Assembly: GCF_024181725.1 (NCBI RefSeq)
Contig: NZ_CP028908.1
Coordinates: 310,001 to 374,000, forward strand
Length of the DNA stretch: 64,000 nucleotides
Source: Bradyrhizobium sp. WD16
Lineage (GTDB): Bacteria; Pseudomonadota; Alphaproteobacteria; Rhizobiales; Xanthobacteraceae
Direction: 5' to 3'
This document shows positions 63,388-64,000 of the stretch, one piece after another. Under the pieces are notes generated by a model. It saw only the letters and a program-made list of their open reading frames with translations. It ran no database searches and had not been told where the DNA came from. The first letter of the stretch is position 1; each line of letters starts with the position of its first letter. The translations under genes were made by a program, and so were the position numbers.

Positions 63388-64000
63388 GGTGCCGCGGGAC
63401 GCAGGATCGCCCAGCCGACGCGCAGCGGCCCGTGGCGGCCGTTGACCAGGCGGTCGAAAGCGCGCGGCACTTCCGGCGCGAGATTGGGAAAACGGCGGGC
63501 GATGTCCTCGGGCGGCGTACCGGCCGTATCGGCGGCGCGCCACACCACGAGGCCGCCGCCGGCCCGGAATTGATCCATGGTCAGCCACGGCGTGCGCGCC
63601 GGCGCCGCGTCGAGGAAGAGATGCGGCCGGTCCTTGGCGGCAAAACCGATCAGCCCGGCGAGCTCGGCATCGCCGGCAACCGCGCGCAGCGGCTGGCCGG
63701 TCCGCCGCTCGTAACTGTCGTTGAAGAACCGGCCGATATCGCGGGACGGCAGCAGGGTCGGCACCTCGGCGCTCGCCGTCCAGGGCTGGACGAAGATCGA
63801 CAGCAGCACCGCCGCCGCCGGCGCCAGGATGGCGAGGGTCCAGATCGTGCGCAGCAGCTCCTGGCGGCGCAGCGCAATCAGGTCGCCGCCCAGCATCACC
63901 ACGGCAAGGCCCATCAGCATGAGCGAGGTGCCGGTGCCGCCGATGATCTGATCGAGCCCGAGCAGCGCAGTGACGAAGCTCGTCGCGAGCGGCAGCGTCA
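63384..64000 (-). CDS. Glycosyltransferase-39-like membrane protein, C-terminal part (5' end outside window)
   Basis: The frame enters from the right edge without a start and gives about 205 residues. It shows two to three hydrophobic segments (LATSFVTALLGLDQIIGG, LRTIWTLAILAPAAAVLLSI) and a C-terminal soluble part (DSYERRTGQPLRAVAGDAEL, GPLRVGWAILRPAAP). This layout fits the end of GT39/ArnT-like membrane glycosyltransferases, but the catalytic part is outside. The stop TAG (63384-63386) is within the terminal CTAG of hairpin array 8. Confidence 0.6.
   Translation of the reverse strand, partial: TLPLATSFVTALLGLDQIIGGTGTSLMLMGLAVVMLGGDLIALRRQELLRTIWTLAILAPAAAVLLSIFVQPWTASAEVPTLLPSRDIGRFFNDSYERRTGQPLRAVAGDAELAGLIGFAAKDRPHLFLDAAPARTPWLTMDQFRAGGGLVVWRAADTAGTPPEDIARRFPNLAPEVPRAFDRLVNGRHGPLRVGWAILRPAAP

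Overview
The window is high-GC bacterial chromosome, almost certainly from an alphaproteobacterium of the Bradyrhizobium/Rhodopseudomonas group (Hyphomicrobiales, Nitrobacteraceae). The evidence is the gene content and order: glyQ-glyS; ispE, a TPR protein, ETF-ubiquinone oxidoreductase and a cluster-less uracil-DNA glycosylase; PPDK next to a SleB-type hydrolase; a TIGR02301 protein. There are also several interspersed repeats typical of that group. Assignment below family level is inference.

Layout. 1-17,100 is accessory metabolism. It holds a polyamine/opine-type ABC importer operon feeding an FAD/2Fe-2S/DadA-type oxidase (1-5,979, with a divergent LysR regulator), a ThDP enzyme enclosed by repeat arrays, a membrane-fused alpha/beta hydrolase, and an aromatic flavin monooxygenase with an AAHS transporter and divergent LysR gene. 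This region ends at the 3' side of a tRNA-Pro(CGG) gene. 17,200-24,800 is core: Sua5/TsaC, an FAD-linked oxidase, an HMCES/YedK-type protein, Nudix, TIGR02301, YgfZ and Tag. 24,988-28,371 is a sulfur cassette (LLM monooxygenase, cysteine-dioxygenase-like cupin, multi-rhodanese) preceded by a candidate Cys-Cys-Cys leader peptide. 28,687-30,855 is an ArsR-VOC-SRPBCC-(broken DoxX)-VOC cluster with a clear operator. 31,196-43,075 holds transporters, an HD hydrolase, a phosphatase, a DUF2339 membrane protein, AcuI/YhdH and a cell-wall hydrolase. 43,075-64,000 is mainly housekeeping: PPDK with an H1-like tail, GlyQS, SppA, TrmN6-like, polyprenyl synthase, IspE, TPR protein, ETF-QO, UDG, and a GT39-like C-terminus cut by the window edge.

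The most distinctive content is a set of about 24 palindromic elements (74-79 bp each) in eight intergenic arrays. Each is bounded by CTAG (or a decayed form) and followed by TGT. There are six stem families (called A-F here) that share no stem sequence but share one oriented architecture: CTAG-TGTss, a 2-4 nt T-rich bulge on the 5' side only, a 15-20 bp family-specific stem, a roughly 20-nt loop usually containing a GCTGC(A/G)A-like core, then the return stem and CTAG. They occur mostly as back-to-back pairs ('dyads') separated by an 11-14 nt linker. Dyads form tandem trimers, and one dyad is nested inside another at a CTAG. Three IS630-family elements have also inserted at CTAG junctions of these arrays. 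Three genes end on a TAG that is part of an array's terminal CTAG. The elements behave like MITE-type mobile units with CTAG/TA target preference; their cognate enzyme is not identifiable here.
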